64,000 bases of DNA from CAVRCA01 sp963719345 (GTDB lineage: Bacteria > Pseudomonadota > Alphaproteobacteria > Acetobacterales > Acetobacteraceae), in the NCBI GenBank assembly GCA_963719345.1, contig CAVRCA010000004.1, positions 1 through 64,000 on the forward strand. The letters run 5' to 3'. Of this stretch, positions 22,028 through 31,771 are shown one piece after another. Position 1 is the stretch's first letter. Every line of letters begins with the position of its first letter. The notes below the pieces were generated by a model that made no database searches, was not told the origin of the DNA, and saw only the letters and a program-made list of their open reading frames with translations. Made by a program: the position numbers and the translations under genes.

Positions 22028-23323
22028 ATGCTGAAACCTATCGTGCTCATGTATCCCGTCATCCCGGCCAAGGACGAGGAGGAGCGAGCCGCGCTGCGGC
22101 CGATCGGACGAAACCGCGACCGCTACCAGGCCGCAATGCGGGGAATGACCGAGATCATCGAGGCGGCCGATGAAATGGGTATTTGGGGCGCGGCGACACC
22201 CGAGCATCATTTCTGGTCGGAGGGCTACGAGGTGGCGCCCAGCCCGGGCGCAAGCAACGCCTACTGGCTCGCCCGCACGAAGAACATCCACATCGGCCCG
22301 CTCGGCTACGTGATGAGCACGCACAACCCGATCCGCGTCGCGGAGGAGGTCGCCGTCATCGACCATCTCTCGCAAGGGCGCACGTTCGTCGGTTTCGCCC
22401 GCGGCTATCAGTCGCGCTGGACCAATACGCTGGGCCAGCATTTCGGCACCCGGGCGACGAAATCCCCCTCGGCGGCGGTCTACAACGCACAGACCGTGCA
22501 GGCCGGGTTCTCGCAGGAGACCCAACTGCAGAAGGACAAGGACGACGACGCGCACAACCGGGCGATCTTCGAGGACAATGTCGAACTGGTCGTGAAAGCC
22601 TGGACGCAGGAGAGCTTCACGCACAAGGGTGCGGCCTGGCAGGTGCCCTATCCCTACGAGGCCGGCATCGAGGATTGGCCGCTCGCCAAGGCCGGCGTGA
22701 CGCAGAAGCTCGGGGCGCCCGGCGAGGTGGACGAGCAGGGCGTCTGGCGCCGCGCCTCGGTCGCACCCTCGCCCTATACCCGGCCGCACCCAAAAGTGTT
22801 CGTCGCCGGCTCCGGCAGTCCGGAGACGGTCGAGTTCTGCGGCAGGCATGGATTCGTGCCGACGTATTTCGCCTCGATCGCCGCCGCCGGACCGCTGTCG
22901 GAGCGCTATCGCACGATTGCCGCCCAGCACGGGCGCAGCTTCGCGCCGGGGCAGAACCAGTGTCTCGTCCGCTGGATGCAGATCGGCAAGACCGACGAGG
23001 ACGCGCTCGACAAGATCCGCGAATACGACCTCGACATCTGGAAGAATTTCTACGCGGCGATGGGGCGCCGCAAGGTCGAGGGCAACGACATCTTCGGCTC
23101 CCTTGTCAATTCGGGCCTGTTCGTCTTCGGCAGCGTCGACAGTGTGCGAAAGCAGCTCGTCGAGCAGTGGAAGATCCTGCCGGGCGAGCATATCGCGATG
23201 GTGAACCACTACGCGCAGATGCCGAAGGACGCCGTCATCGAGACGCTCGACATCTTTCAGCGTGAGATCAAGCCGGCGCTCGACGAGGTAATCGACAGGT
23301 CGTCCCGCATCGCGGCGAAGTAG
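22028..23323 (+). CDS. LLM class flavin-dependent oxidoreductase
   Basis: The 431-residue protein belongs to the bacterial luciferase-like monooxygenases. Family hallmarks are the N-terminal strand, EHHFWSEGYEVAPSP, IHIGPLGYVMSTHNPIRVAEEVAVIDHLS, and the F420/FMN-site region RTFVGFARGYQSRW. The C-terminal part has VFGSVDSVRKQL, typical of LLM proteins. It probably uses FMNH2 from a separate reductase; the substrate cannot be read from sequence. It is unusually long because of an insert around residues 150-235. A tandem 19-bp near-repeat straddles its stop codon, next to IS21 debris. Confidence 0.85.
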   Translation: MLKPIVLMYPVIPAKDEEERAALRPIGRNRDRYQAAMRGMTEIIEAADEMGIWGAATPEHHFWSEGYEVAPSPGASNAYWLARTKNIHIGPLGYVMSTHNPIRVAEEVAVIDHLSQGRTFVGFARGYQSRWTNTLGQHFGTRATKSPSAAVYNAQTVQAGFSQETQLQKDKDDDAHNRAIFEDNVELVVKAWTQESFTHKGAAWQVPYPYEAGIEDWPLAKAGVTQKLGAPGEVDEQGVWRRASVAPSPYTRPHPKVFVAGSGSPETVEFCGRHGFVPTYFASIAAAGPLSERYRTIAAQHGRSFAPGQNQCLVRWMQIGKTDEDALDKIREYDLDIWKNFYAAMGRRKVEGNDIFGSLVNSGLFVFGSVDSVRKQLVEQWKILPGEHIAMVNHYAQMPKDAVIETLDIFQREIKPALDEVIDRSSRIAAK

Positions 23324-23337
23324 ATTTTATGCGGCGC

Positions 23338-23965
23338 AGTAGATTTCATGCAGTCGCTCGATTTCGACCTGCTCCGAGACGTCGTAGGCGGCGAAGAGGA
23401 ACGCCACACGGTCCTCGAACTCTCGCAGGGCTTCGGTAACGGACCTCCTCGGGTAGCGTGTGCAGTTCCACCGTGCGGCGGCGTGTCGCGTCGGGGACGC
23501 TGTAGAATTTGCCGCCGACGCTCACCATGCCTTCGCTTGAGATGCGCCGTTCCAGCCGCAACACCGCCCGGAACGGCGCCAACGGCAATGGACGCAGGTG
23601 CAGCTTCTCCTCGGCGAAGGCCTCGTTGAGGACCCGGCGCGTCGTTGCATGCACCCGCGGATTGGCGACCGCATCCAGCCAACGACGCAGTTGCTCGTTG
23701 AGATCCGCTAGATCGCGAAAGCTACTGGCGAGGAAGAAGTCGTCGCGAATGTAGCGGAATGGTCGTTCCACTTTGGTTTGGCTTTGCCCGATGAGGCTGA
23801 CAGGCTTTCGGGCCCCCATAGGCCGGCGGCTCCAGCCCACGCTCGATGTAGTGGCGCCCCGTCCTACGATCGAGCCCACTTTGTCGGGCGATCTCGGACA
23901 CCGGCAGCCCTTTGCCGATGCAGATTTAGGATCACTACCACCCCCTCAAGCCTGACCACCGTCGT
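23338..23965 (-). mobile_element. IS21-family IstA transposase remnant, core deleted
   Basis: On the minus strand the N-terminal HTH of IstA is visible upstream (about 23815-23950: ILNLHRQGLPVSEIARQ, LDRRTGRHYIERGLEPP). It is joined after a short gap to the C-terminal region (QTKVERPFRYIRDDFFLASS, VSVGGKFYSVPDATRRR) at about 23440-23790. The catalytic DDE core that should lie between is missing, frames differ along it, and no istB follows. This is a dead insertion sequence. I could not identify its terminal repeats. Confidence 0.85.
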
Positions 23966-23994
23966 GCCTTTGCCGCTGAGCGGGTCAGCGCCGC

Positions 23995-24342
23995 TTAGCG
24001 GGTCAGCGTACCGGCGACGGGTCGCCCGGCACGAGCGGGGCGGGTGGGGGACCGGAGATCAGCGGCGCGCGGTTCCACGTCCTCGACGTCCCGGAAATAG
24101 CGGTGGCTCACATACGCCACCACGTCGGACACCGTCGCGAAGCGCGCCACGGCATCGGACGAGAACTCAAGATCGAATTCTTCCTCAAGGCACAAGGCCA
24201 TCTGCCAAGTGTCGAGACTGTCCAGCCCGAGATCCTCGGCCAACCTCGTGCCCTGGGTGATCTCAGCGTCGGACGTGCAGCAGGTCTCACGCAAGGCCGC
24301 GACGACGGCGGCAAGGATGGCGGCGTTCAGAGCTACTTGCAT
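23995..24342 (-). CDS. Acyl carrier protein, stand-alone (first copy)
   Basis: The 115-residue protein has a full carrier domain with the phosphopantetheine attachment serine S42 in GLDSLDTWQ. The preceding LAEDLGLDS and following LCLEEEFDLEF are typical. Unlike housekeeping AcpP it carries a Pro/Arg-rich C-terminal tail (about residues 90-115). No ketosynthase, AMP ligase or transferase gene is adjacent. A second ACP with the same layout lies 0.6 kb away (24975-25262). Role unknown; a specialised lipid or modification pathway is possible. Confidence 0.88.
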   Translation of the reverse strand: MQVALNAAILAAVVAALRETCCTSDAEITQGTRLAEDLGLDSLDTWQMALCLEEEFDLEFSSDAVARFATVSDVVAYVSHRYFRDVEDVEPRAADLRSPTRPARAGRPVAGTLTR

Positions 24343-24504
24343 GGCACGACTCCGGCCTTTGGTTGTTGCGAGGCTGCCCGGAAAGGCAGCTACCCACAGT
24401 GACCAGTGTCACCTCGATGCTGTGGCACGCGTACGGCCCAACCGGAGCGGATTCAGGGCAAGGCGCGGGTGCCGGGATTTCACTGGATGCCTGTGTTGCC
24501 GACG

Positions 24505-24540
24505 GCGGCGGCCGGCGGGAGTTCTTCTGCCGGCCGCCGC
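24505..24540 (-). terminator. Strong hairpin downstream of the DUF1127 gene
   Basis: A perfect 12-bp GC stem (GCGGCGGCCGGC and GCCGGCCGCCGC) with a 12-nt loop begins about 11 bp after the DUF1127 stop. It probably ends that short transcript, although no clear U-run follows. Confidence 0.6.
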
Positions 24541-24551
24541 TGCCCCTCGGC

Positions 24552-24797
24552 TCAGTCCCTCCGATAGCTGCCGCGGGCGACCGCCGGCAGATCCGAGCGG
24601 TTCAGACCCATGTCGCGGAGTTCGCGGGTGCTGAATGCATACAGCTCTTGGATGTCTCGGGCCGCCCGACGCCGGGCGGTCCAGCCGGCGATGATGCGGT
24701 CCAGCCCCGCCGTGACCCGCGATGGCCACCCGTTCACCTCGGGCAGAAACTGATGCGGGTGCTCCGGACCAAGCCGGGCATGTTGGAAAATGCGCAT
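24552..24797 (-). CDS. DUF1127 domain small protein
   Basis: The ATG at 24797 gives an 81-residue protein (MRIFQHARLGPEHPHQF). A C-terminal DUF1127 domain follows: RIIAGWTARRRAARDIQELY, then FSTRELRDMGLNRSDLP. In alphaproteobacteria short Arg-rich DUF1127 proteins can act as RNA-binding regulators of phosphate and carbon metabolism, but this copy is longer and its role is unknown. A longer in-frame start (24899) exists but reads less naturally. It sits between the two ACP genes, all on the minus strand. Confidence 0.82.
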   Translation of the reverse strand: MRIFQHARLGPEHPHQFLPEVNGWPSRVTAGLDRIIAGWTARRRAARDIQELYAFSTRELRDMGLNRSDLPAVARGSYRRD

Positions 24798-24974
24798 GAC
24801 GGGTTCCTTCAATCGAGCCGATTTCGGACCGGCTCTCGTGTGAAGGACGTTTCCAGATGGTGCACTGCAACATAACGGATCGCTCCACCGCTTCGTCAAG
24901 GGCGATGCGCAATCCTACCGCCTGCCGGTGGGCGCCGGTTTTTCCGGCGTTCCCACTGGCGAGCCGTGCTGCGC

Positions 24975-25262
24975 CTAGGCCGCCTGGGCGAGCGTCAGGT
25001 CCGACACGTCATGGAAAAAGTAACGGCTAAGGTGGGCCACCACATCGGACACGGCCCGGAAGCGATTGATCACGTCGCGCGAGAATTCGAGATCGAACTT
25101 GTCCTCGAGCGCCATCGCCACCTCGAGGATATCGAGGCTGTCCAGCGCCAGATCCTCGGCGAAGCGGGTCTCGACCGTGATCTGCGTGTCCGGCAAAAAG
25201 AAGCAGCGGCGGATGGCTTCGATAACCGCGGCTGCAATGGAACGGTTAAGAGCGTCGGTCAT
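24975..25262 (-). CDS. Acyl carrier protein, stand-alone (second copy)
   Basis: The 95-residue carrier protein has serine S42 in ALDSLDILE, flanked by FAEDLALDS and AMALEDKFDLEFSRDVI. It shares the domain layout of the copy at 23995-24342, including a Y/H-rich end of helix IV (SRYFFHDVSDL versus SHRYFRDVEDV), so the two are probably duplicates. An imperfect inverted repeat (TTGAGGT and ACCTCAA, 25346-25374) lies about 85 bp upstream. No partner enzymes are visible. Confidence 0.9.
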   Translation of the reverse strand: MTDALNRSIAAAVIEAIRRCFFLPDTQITVETRFAEDLALDSLDILEVAMALEDKFDLEFSRDVINRFRAVSDVVAHLSRYFFHDVSDLTLAQAA

Positions 25263-25513
25263 AATTGCCTCTCACTCACGATGTCGCGAGTTAATCAGAT
25301 CACGTTTTGGTGCGCAAGCATGAGTTGTAGAGATCGTTCAGAAAATTGAGGTCGTGGCTTTAGCGCAACCTCAAGCAGTTCTCCGGGACGCGATCTCGCT
25401 AGCTGAGGGCGTTTTCCCCTGAGCTCCACCAACGCTTGGGCCCGGCCGGCTGATCCGGCGCTGACCGGGCTGCGCCCGGATTGCCGCCCGTGCCGGCCGT
25501 GATACGCTGGAGC

Positions 25514-25921
25514 ATGACCACCGGGCTTTTCCGTTGCTCTCGGCACCGGTTCCGCGTGTCTGGCCTGTTGGCTGCGCTCATCGCGCTGGTCAGCCAACTT
25601 GCGCTCGGGTCGGTTGTGCTTCCCGACGCGTCGCCGCAAGCGCAGCTCGTCGCACTCACGGCCGCGAGCGTCCTGTGCCAGCCGGCGGGCAACCCGACCG
25701 TACCAGCTCCCGCGCCGATCCAGCATCGCGGCGGCGATTTCGCCCTCTGCCCCTTCGGCGTGTGGCTCGAACAGCCCGCCGCCGTTCTGACCGGAGCTCC
25801 GGCGCTTCCGGCTCCCAGCACCGCCGTCGCAAAGCGGCCTGACGCGCCGTCGCAAGCCCGCGCGCCGCCGTCGCTTGCTCCCGCCGCCGCTTATCCGAGA
25901 GGCCCTCCTCGCCTGGCTTGA
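25514..25921 (+). CDS. DUF2946-like small secreted protein
   Basis: The protein of about 135 residues has a basic N-terminus and one hydrophobic segment (LLAALIALVSQLALGSVVLP, about residues 19-38). Two Cys regions follow (SVLCQPAG, and GGDFALCPFG with a nearby His), then a Pro/Ala-rich tail. DUF2946 proteins have this plan and are often linked to copper uptake or export genes, which fits the CopC/CopD genes downstream. The match is by architecture and context, not strong identity. The ATG at 25514 is the simplest start. Confidence 0.5.
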   Translation: MTTGLFRCSRHRFRVSGLLAALIALVSQLALGSVVLPDASPQAQLVALTAASVLCQPAGNPTVPAPAPIQHRGGDFALCPFGVWLEQPAAVLTGAPALPAPSTAVAKRPDAPSQARAPPSLAPAAAYPRGPPRLA

Positions 25922-25980
25922 GGCAGACGCCCGCGCGCCCTTGCGCGGTGAAACTCTCTCCTCTGACCAGGAACGCCCTC

Positions 25981-26946
25981 ATGCATCGTTCGATCGCACC
26001 GACCGCGCTCGCTTGTGCTGCCGGTCTGCTCACCTTCCGGTCCCCTCCTGCCGTGGCCCACGCCGTCTGCGGCAGCCGCGTCTTTCCGGTGACCTTGACC
26101 TTGGACGACCCGGGGGCCGCCGACGAAGCGTCCCTGCCGACATTCACCTACCAGCGCAGCGGCGCCAACGGCGGACCGGGCCCCACTCACGAGTACGACT
26201 TCAACTTCGAATACGATAAGCGGATCACCCGCGATCTCTCGGTCGGCGTGAACTACGGTTGGAGCGTCTTCGACACCGAGCATGCCAAGACGCAGACCGG
26301 GTTCTCCAATCTGGCCGTGACGGCCAAATACCAGACCTGCGTCAGTCCCGAACACGAGTTCATCGTCACTGTCGGCGTGCAGCGCGAATTCGGCCGGACC
26401 GGGACCCAGCACACGGGGGCCGACGAATATGGCGCCACCACTCCCACCTTGTATTTTGGCAAGGGCATGGGCGATCTGCCGGTTGCCTTCCTCCGGCCGT
26501 TCGCGATCACCGGGGAGTTCAGCTACACGATCGCCGACAAGGCACTGAAGGCGGCATCGCTCACTGCCCCGGAGACGCCGCTCCTGTCGCTGCAATATAA
26601 CGGCGGCAACGAGAACCGCTGGTTTGGCGGCGCGTCGCTGCAGTACAGCATCCCCTACCTGCAATCGCAGGTGAAGGACCTCGCGCTACCCGACTTCCTG
26701 GGCCGCCTGACACCGCTGGTCGAGGTCACCTGGTCGTCACCGGCCACCTCGCCCAGTAACCAGGGCACGACCTGGACCATCGCACCAGGCGTGATCTACT
26801 CGGGCGACGTCTATCAGGTCGGCGTCGAGCTGCTGGTTCCCGCCAACAAGACGACCGGGACGAATGTCGGCGTCATCGCGCAGTTCCACCTCTTTTTCGA
26901 CGACTTGTTCCCCAACAGCCTGGGCAAGCCGCTGCTGGACTTCTGA
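25981..26946 (+). CDS. Predicted outer-membrane beta-barrel protein of the copper cluster
   Basis: The protein has 321 residues. The signal peptide (MHRSIAPTALACAAGLL, then PPAVAHA) is followed by alternating amphipathic strands such as YDFNFEYDKRITRDLSVGVN, LAVTAKYQTCVSP and YQVGVELLVPANK, ending in an aromatic-rich strand and terminal Phe (LLDF). This is the usual look of an outer-membrane barrel of the transporter/MetA-pathway class. The exact family is not recognised. It lies between the DUF2946-like gene and copC, suggesting passage or sensing of copper at the outer membrane. Confidence 0.6.
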   Translation: MHRSIAPTALACAAGLLTFRSPPAVAHAVCGSRVFPVTLTLDDPGAADEASLPTFTYQRSGANGGPGPTHEYDFNFEYDKRITRDLSVGVNYGWSVFDTEHAKTQTGFSNLAVTAKYQTCVSPEHEFIVTVGVQREFGRTGTQHTGADEYGATTPTLYFGKGMGDLPVAFLRPFAITGEFSYTIADKALKAASLTAPETPLLSLQYNGGNENRWFGGASLQYSIPYLQSQVKDLALPDFLGRLTPLVEVTWSSPATSPSNQGTTWTIAPGVIYSGDVYQVGVELLVPANKTTGTNVGVIAQFHLFFDDLFPNSLGKPLLDF

Positions 26947-26961
26947 GCGGAGGAGAAACCC

Positions 26962-27321
26962 ATGATCGTCAAGTTCGCCCTTGCGGTCCTGTTGGCCGCC
27001 GCCTTGTCGAGCACCGCGTCTGCCCATGCCTTTCTGACCCGCGCCGTCCCGCCGGTGGGCAGCACGGTCAAGGCCGCGCCCACCGAAGTCGCCATCACCT
27101 ATTCCGAAAGCGTCGAGCCGACGTTCAGCACGATCGAAGTGACGGACGCCGCCGGCACCCGCGTGGACGCGCGTGACCTGCATATCTCTCCCGACAGCGA
27201 CAAGCGCCTGATGATCGGGCTCAAGCCGTTGCCGGCGGGCACCTACACAGTGACGTGGCACGCCACCTCGACGGACACGCACAAGACGGAGGGTTCCTAT
27301 AGTTTCACCGTCCGGCCCTAG
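26962..27321 (+). CDS. copC: Copper resistance protein CopC
   Basis: The 119-residue periplasmic protein has a cleavable signal (MIVKFALAVLLAAALSSTASA) and the first mature residue is the copper-binding His (HAFLTRAVPPVGS). The IgG-like fold continues with VAITYSESVEPTFS, then KPLPAGTYTVTWHATSTDTH, with the second Cu(II)-site His/Asp residues in the last part. It binds copper and probably delivers it to CopD, encoded 10 bp downstream. Confidence 0.95.
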   Translation: MIVKFALAVLLAAALSSTASAHAFLTRAVPPVGSTVKAAPTEVAITYSESVEPTFSTIEVTDAAGTRVDARDLHISPDSDKRLMIGLKPLPAGTYTVTWHATSTDTHKTEGSYSFTVRP

Positions 27322-27330
27322 GATGGTGCC

Positions 27331-29259
27331 GTGAACGCCGCAGCGGCCCCGGCCTTCGATTTCGACGGCGGCGTGGCACTCGCGCTGATGCGTGGGCTGG
27401 CGGTCGCCGGCCTGCTCGCATTCTTCGGTGCCTTGCTGTTCCGGACGGCACTGGCCCCTCCCGTCCTGGTGGGCATGGAGGGTGGCGCAATCGCGGTGTT
27501 CCGGCGGCGGTGGCGCGGGCTGGCCTGGACGAGCTGGCTGGTCGCCGTTACCGCGGCGCTGGGGTGGCTGCTGCTGCAAGCCGCCGCGATGGCCGATGCA
27601 GGGACCGTTTCGGGCGCTCTCGCCGCGACGCCGACCGTGCTTGCGGACACGCGGTTCGGCCTCCTCCTGCTGCTCCGCGTGTTGCTGCTGGCGCTGGCCG
27701 CTCTCGTCCTGCGGGGAGGCGATCGGCGACTCTGGATCGCAACCGTCGTGGCGGCGGCCGCAACCGCGCTGCAGGCGGGGCACGGCCACGCCGCCTCGAT
27801 GTACGACGGACCGAGCCTGCTGCTCGCGTCGGAGGTGGTCCATCTGCTCGCGGCAGGAGCCTGGCTGGGTGGCCTGCTGCCGTTGCTGCTGCTCGTCGCC
27901 TCGGCCGCGCCGGATACAGCGGCTCGCGCCTCGCAGCGTTTCTCGCCCTTCGGCACGGCGTGCGTACTCCTGCTCACGGCGACCGCGTCGTTCCAGGGAT
28001 ACGTGCTGATCGACAGCCTGGCCGGCCTGTTCGGCACGGTCTACGGATGGATGGCGCTGATAAAGCTCGCGGGGTTCGCGGGCCTGCTCGGGCTGGCCGC
28101 CCGCAACCGCTTTCGCCTCACGCCCGCGCTTGCCACTGGGCGGGCGGCCATGTCGAAGTCGCGCCTGTGCCGGAGCATCGCCGTCGAGGCCGGGCTGGGG
28201 CTGCTCGTGGTCCTGGCAGCGGGACTGCTGACCAGTCTGCCACCCGCCATGCACCTCCAGCCGCGCTGGCCCTTCCCCGAGCAGCTGAGCCTTCAGGCCG
28301 TTCGCGAGGATGCCGACTTTCGGCGCGAGGTGATCGGAGCCGGGGTCGCGCTGGCGGCAGCGTTGGCGCTGCTGGTCGCCGCCCTCCTCGCCCGGCGGCT
28401 CCGCTGGCCTGCCCTCGCGGTGGCGGCGGTCATCTGCTGGTTCGCCGTGCCGCATCTCGATCTGCTGCTCGTCGAGGCGTATCCGACCAGCTTCTACCGC
28501 TCGCCGACCGGCTTCGCCGCGACCGCCATTGTCGAGGGCGACCGGCTGTTCCGGCAGCACTGCGCGGTCTGCCACGGCGCCGAGGGTCGCGGCGACGGAC
28601 CGGCCGCCAAGGGTCTGCCGATCCCGCCCGCCGACCTGACGGCCGAACACCTCTGGATGCACAGCGATGGCGAGTTGTTCTGGTGGCTGTCGCATGGGAT
28701 CGATGCCCCGGACGGCGGGACGGCCATGCCGGGCTTCGCCGCCGTGCTGTCGGACGAGCAGCGGTGGGACCTGATCGACTATGTCCGCGCCCACAATGCG
28801 GGCACCACGATGAGCCGCGCGGGCAACTGGTCGCCGCCCATCCAGGCCCCCGGGCTGCAGGCGACGTGCGGCGATACGGTGCTTGCATTGCGCGACCTGC
28901 GCGGCCGCTTCGTCCGTCTGGTGATCGGCCCGTCGCCGCCTGTCGGCGTGGAGCCGGACGTCGTCACCGTCCTCGCCGCCGCGAGCGCTCCGGCGGGTCT
29001 CTGCTTCACCGACGACCTCGCCGTGTCGCAGGCCTATGCCGTCGTCGCTGGTATCCCGCCCGGCGAGCTGCTCGGCACGCAGTTCCTCATCGATGACCGC
29101 GGCTGGCTGCGCGCACTCCAACGGCCCGGCAAGGCGGGCGGCTGGGATGAGCCGAATGCACTCGCCGCCGAGATCCGGGACCTACGAGCTCACCCGCTGA
29201 CCGCGGTCTCCGGTTCCGACGGCCCGATGGACATGCGCCACATGGACATGAGGATGTAG
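27331..29259 (+). CDS. copD: CopD copper permease fused to cytochrome c and thioredoxin-like domains
   Basis: The 642-residue protein starts at a GTG. Residues 1-310 form the CopD domain, with about eight membrane helices and periplasmic His residues in GHGHAASMYDG and VVHLLAAGAWLGG. A ninth segment follows at about 350-380. A class I cytochrome c domain comes next: CAVCH near residue 410 and axial Met in GGTAMPGFAAVL. Then a thioredoxin-like domain ends in FLIDDRGWLRAL, with no CxxC but two separate Cys, and the terminus is Met/His-rich (MDMRHMDMRM). The fusion links copper transport with periplasmic electron transfer or copper loading, and SCO follows 2 bp later. Confidence 0.88.
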   Translation: MNAAAAPAFDFDGGVALALMRGLAVAGLLAFFGALLFRTALAPPVLVGMEGGAIAVFRRRWRGLAWTSWLVAVTAALGWLLLQAAAMADAGTVSGALAATPTVLADTRFGLLLLLRVLLLALAALVLRGGDRRLWIATVVAAAATALQAGHGHAASMYDGPSLLLASEVVHLLAAGAWLGGLLPLLLLVASAAPDTAARASQRFSPFGTACVLLLTATASFQGYVLIDSLAGLFGTVYGWMALIKLAGFAGLLGLAARNRFRLTPALATGRAAMSKSRLCRSIAVEAGLGLLVVLAAGLLTSLPPAMHLQPRWPFPEQLSLQAVREDADFRREVIGAGVALAAALALLVAALLARRLRWPALAVAAVICWFAVPHLDLLLVEAYPTSFYRSPTGFAATAIVEGDRLFRQHCAVCHGAEGRGDGPAAKGLPIPPADLTAEHLWMHSDGELFWWLSHGIDAPDGGTAMPGFAAVLSDEQRWDLIDYVRAHNAGTTMSRAGNWSPPIQAPGLQATCGDTVLALRDLRGRFVRLVIGPSPPVGVEPDVVTVLAAASAPAGLCFTDDLAVSQAYAVVAGIPPGELLGTQFLIDDRGWLRALQRPGKAGGWDEPNALAAEIRDLRAHPLTAVSGSDGPMDMRHMDMRM

Positions 29260-29261
29260 CG

Positions 29262-29879
29262 ATGGCGACGAAGCGTGGCCGGGCCGCGCCTCCAGCGCAC
29301 CGGGACCGCACCTTGCTGGCGACGGTGATCGGCCTCGGGGCCGGTCTGCTGCTGCTGGTCGCCGGGTACATGTGGCTGATCGGCGCCGGCGGCGGAGCAC
29401 TCCCCCGCACCACGGCAATCGGCGGTCCGTTCGCACTGGTCCAGGGCGATGGTCGGCCGGTCACCGACCGCGACTTCCGGGGCAAATACCTGCTGATCTA
29501 CTTCGGTTACACATCGTGTCCAGACGTGTGCCCGACGACGCTCGCCAGCGTGGCGACGGCGCTCGACCGGCTCGGCCGCACGGCCGATCGGGTGCAGCCG
29601 CTGTTCGTCACGGTCGATCCCGAGCGCGACACGCCGCCGGTTGTCTTGCGCTACGCCGCCTCGTTCTCGCCACGGCTCATCGGCCTGACAGGGCCCTCGG
29701 ACGAGATCCAGAAGGTCGTGGACGAATACCGGATCACCGTCGCTCGCCACGGCACCGGCGTGGTGGATCATGGTGCCGTCATCTACCTGGTCGGACCGGA
29801 CGGGCGATACCTCGCGCCGATCCGGGCCGACGCGCCGGGCGACGCCATGGCCCGGATCATCGCCGGTTACGTCTCGTGA
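29262..29879 (+). CDS. SCO1/SenC family copper chaperone
   Basis: The 205-residue protein has an N-terminal membrane anchor (about 18-42) and a thioredoxin fold. It keeps the copper site: CxxxC in TSCPDVCPTT and the distal His in VVDHGAVIYL. Other landmarks are GKYLLIYFGYTSCPD and VDPERDTPPV. SCO proteins load the CuA centre of cytochrome c oxidase or act in copper-linked redox defence. It is the last gene of the copper operon; translation is nearly coupled to copD. Confidence 0.95.
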   Translation: MATKRGRAAPPAHRDRTLLATVIGLGAGLLLLVAGYMWLIGAGGGALPRTTAIGGPFALVQGDGRPVTDRDFRGKYLLIYFGYTSCPDVCPTTLASVATALDRLGRTADRVQPLFVTVDPERDTPPVVLRYAASFSPRLIGLTGPSDEIQKVVDEYRITVARHGTGVVDHGAVIYLVGPDGRYLAPIRADAPGDAMARIIAGYVS

Positions 29880-29937
29880 AGGGCCGTCTGGCATACACCT
29901 TGCTGGAACGTGCAGGCAGCCAGTGAGGAGCGTGGGC

Positions 29938-31030
<1,093 letters not shown>

Positions 31031-31034
<4 letters not shown>

Positions 31035-31771
31035 CCCGGCCGGCCGGCTATCTTCCTGCCGAACACCCGGCGACCCGCGAACTGCCGGCCCGGCCGGAAC
31101 CCCTGCTGTTCCGGCCCGACGAGACCGCGCTGATCATCGTCGACATGCAGAACGCCTATGCCTCGCCGGGCGGCTACCTCGACCTCGCGGGCTTCGACAT
31201 GTCGGGTGCGGCCGCCGCCATCGGTCGCATCCGGGAGGCCGCCGACGCCGCGCGGGCCGCGGGCATGCCCGTCATCTTCTTCCAGAACGGCTGGGACGCG
31301 GACTACGTCGAGGCGGGCGGACCGGGCTCGCCCAACTGGCACAAGTCGAACGCGCTCAAGACGATGCGGGGGCGCCCGGAGCTGCAGGGGAAGCTGCTCG
31401 CCAAGGGCGGCTGGGATTACGAACTGGTCGACGCGCTGCGCCCGCAACCAGGCGACATCGTCATCCCGAAGCCGCGCTACAGCGCGTTCTACAACACGAA
31501 CCTCGACAGCGTGCTGCGCTCGCGCGGCGTCCGCACCCTGGTGTTCACCGGCATCGCGACCAACGTGTGCGTCGAATCGACGCTGCGCGACGGCTTCTTC
31601 CTCGAGTATTTCGGCGTGGTGCTGCACGACGCGACGCACCAGGCCGGTCCCGCCTTCATCCAGCAGGCCGCGCTCTACAACATCGAGACGTTCTTCGGCT
31701 GGGTCTCCAGCGTCGACGAGTTTCGTGCCGCCCTGCAGCGCAACGCCGGCCCGAGCGAACGAGACGCCTGA
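31031..31771 (+). CDS. rutB: Peroxyureidoacrylate/ureidoacrylate amidohydrolase RutB
   Basis: The 246-residue cysteine hydrolase of the isochorismatase fold releases carbamate from the RutA product. The triad is visible: D38 in LIIVDMQNAY, a Lys in the central WHKSNALKT region, and C180 in TNVCVEST. I start it at ATG 31031, which overlaps the rutA stop by 4 bp and gives MTRPAGYLPAEHPA, the usual N-terminus. It overlaps rutC by one base. Confidence 0.95.

Noticed and set aside
26737..29121. 794-codon minus-strand open frame opposite copC-copD
   Set aside because: Composition (Arg, Gln, Gly, His) is typical of antisense GC-rich DNA; copC, copD and SCO on the plus strand are clear.
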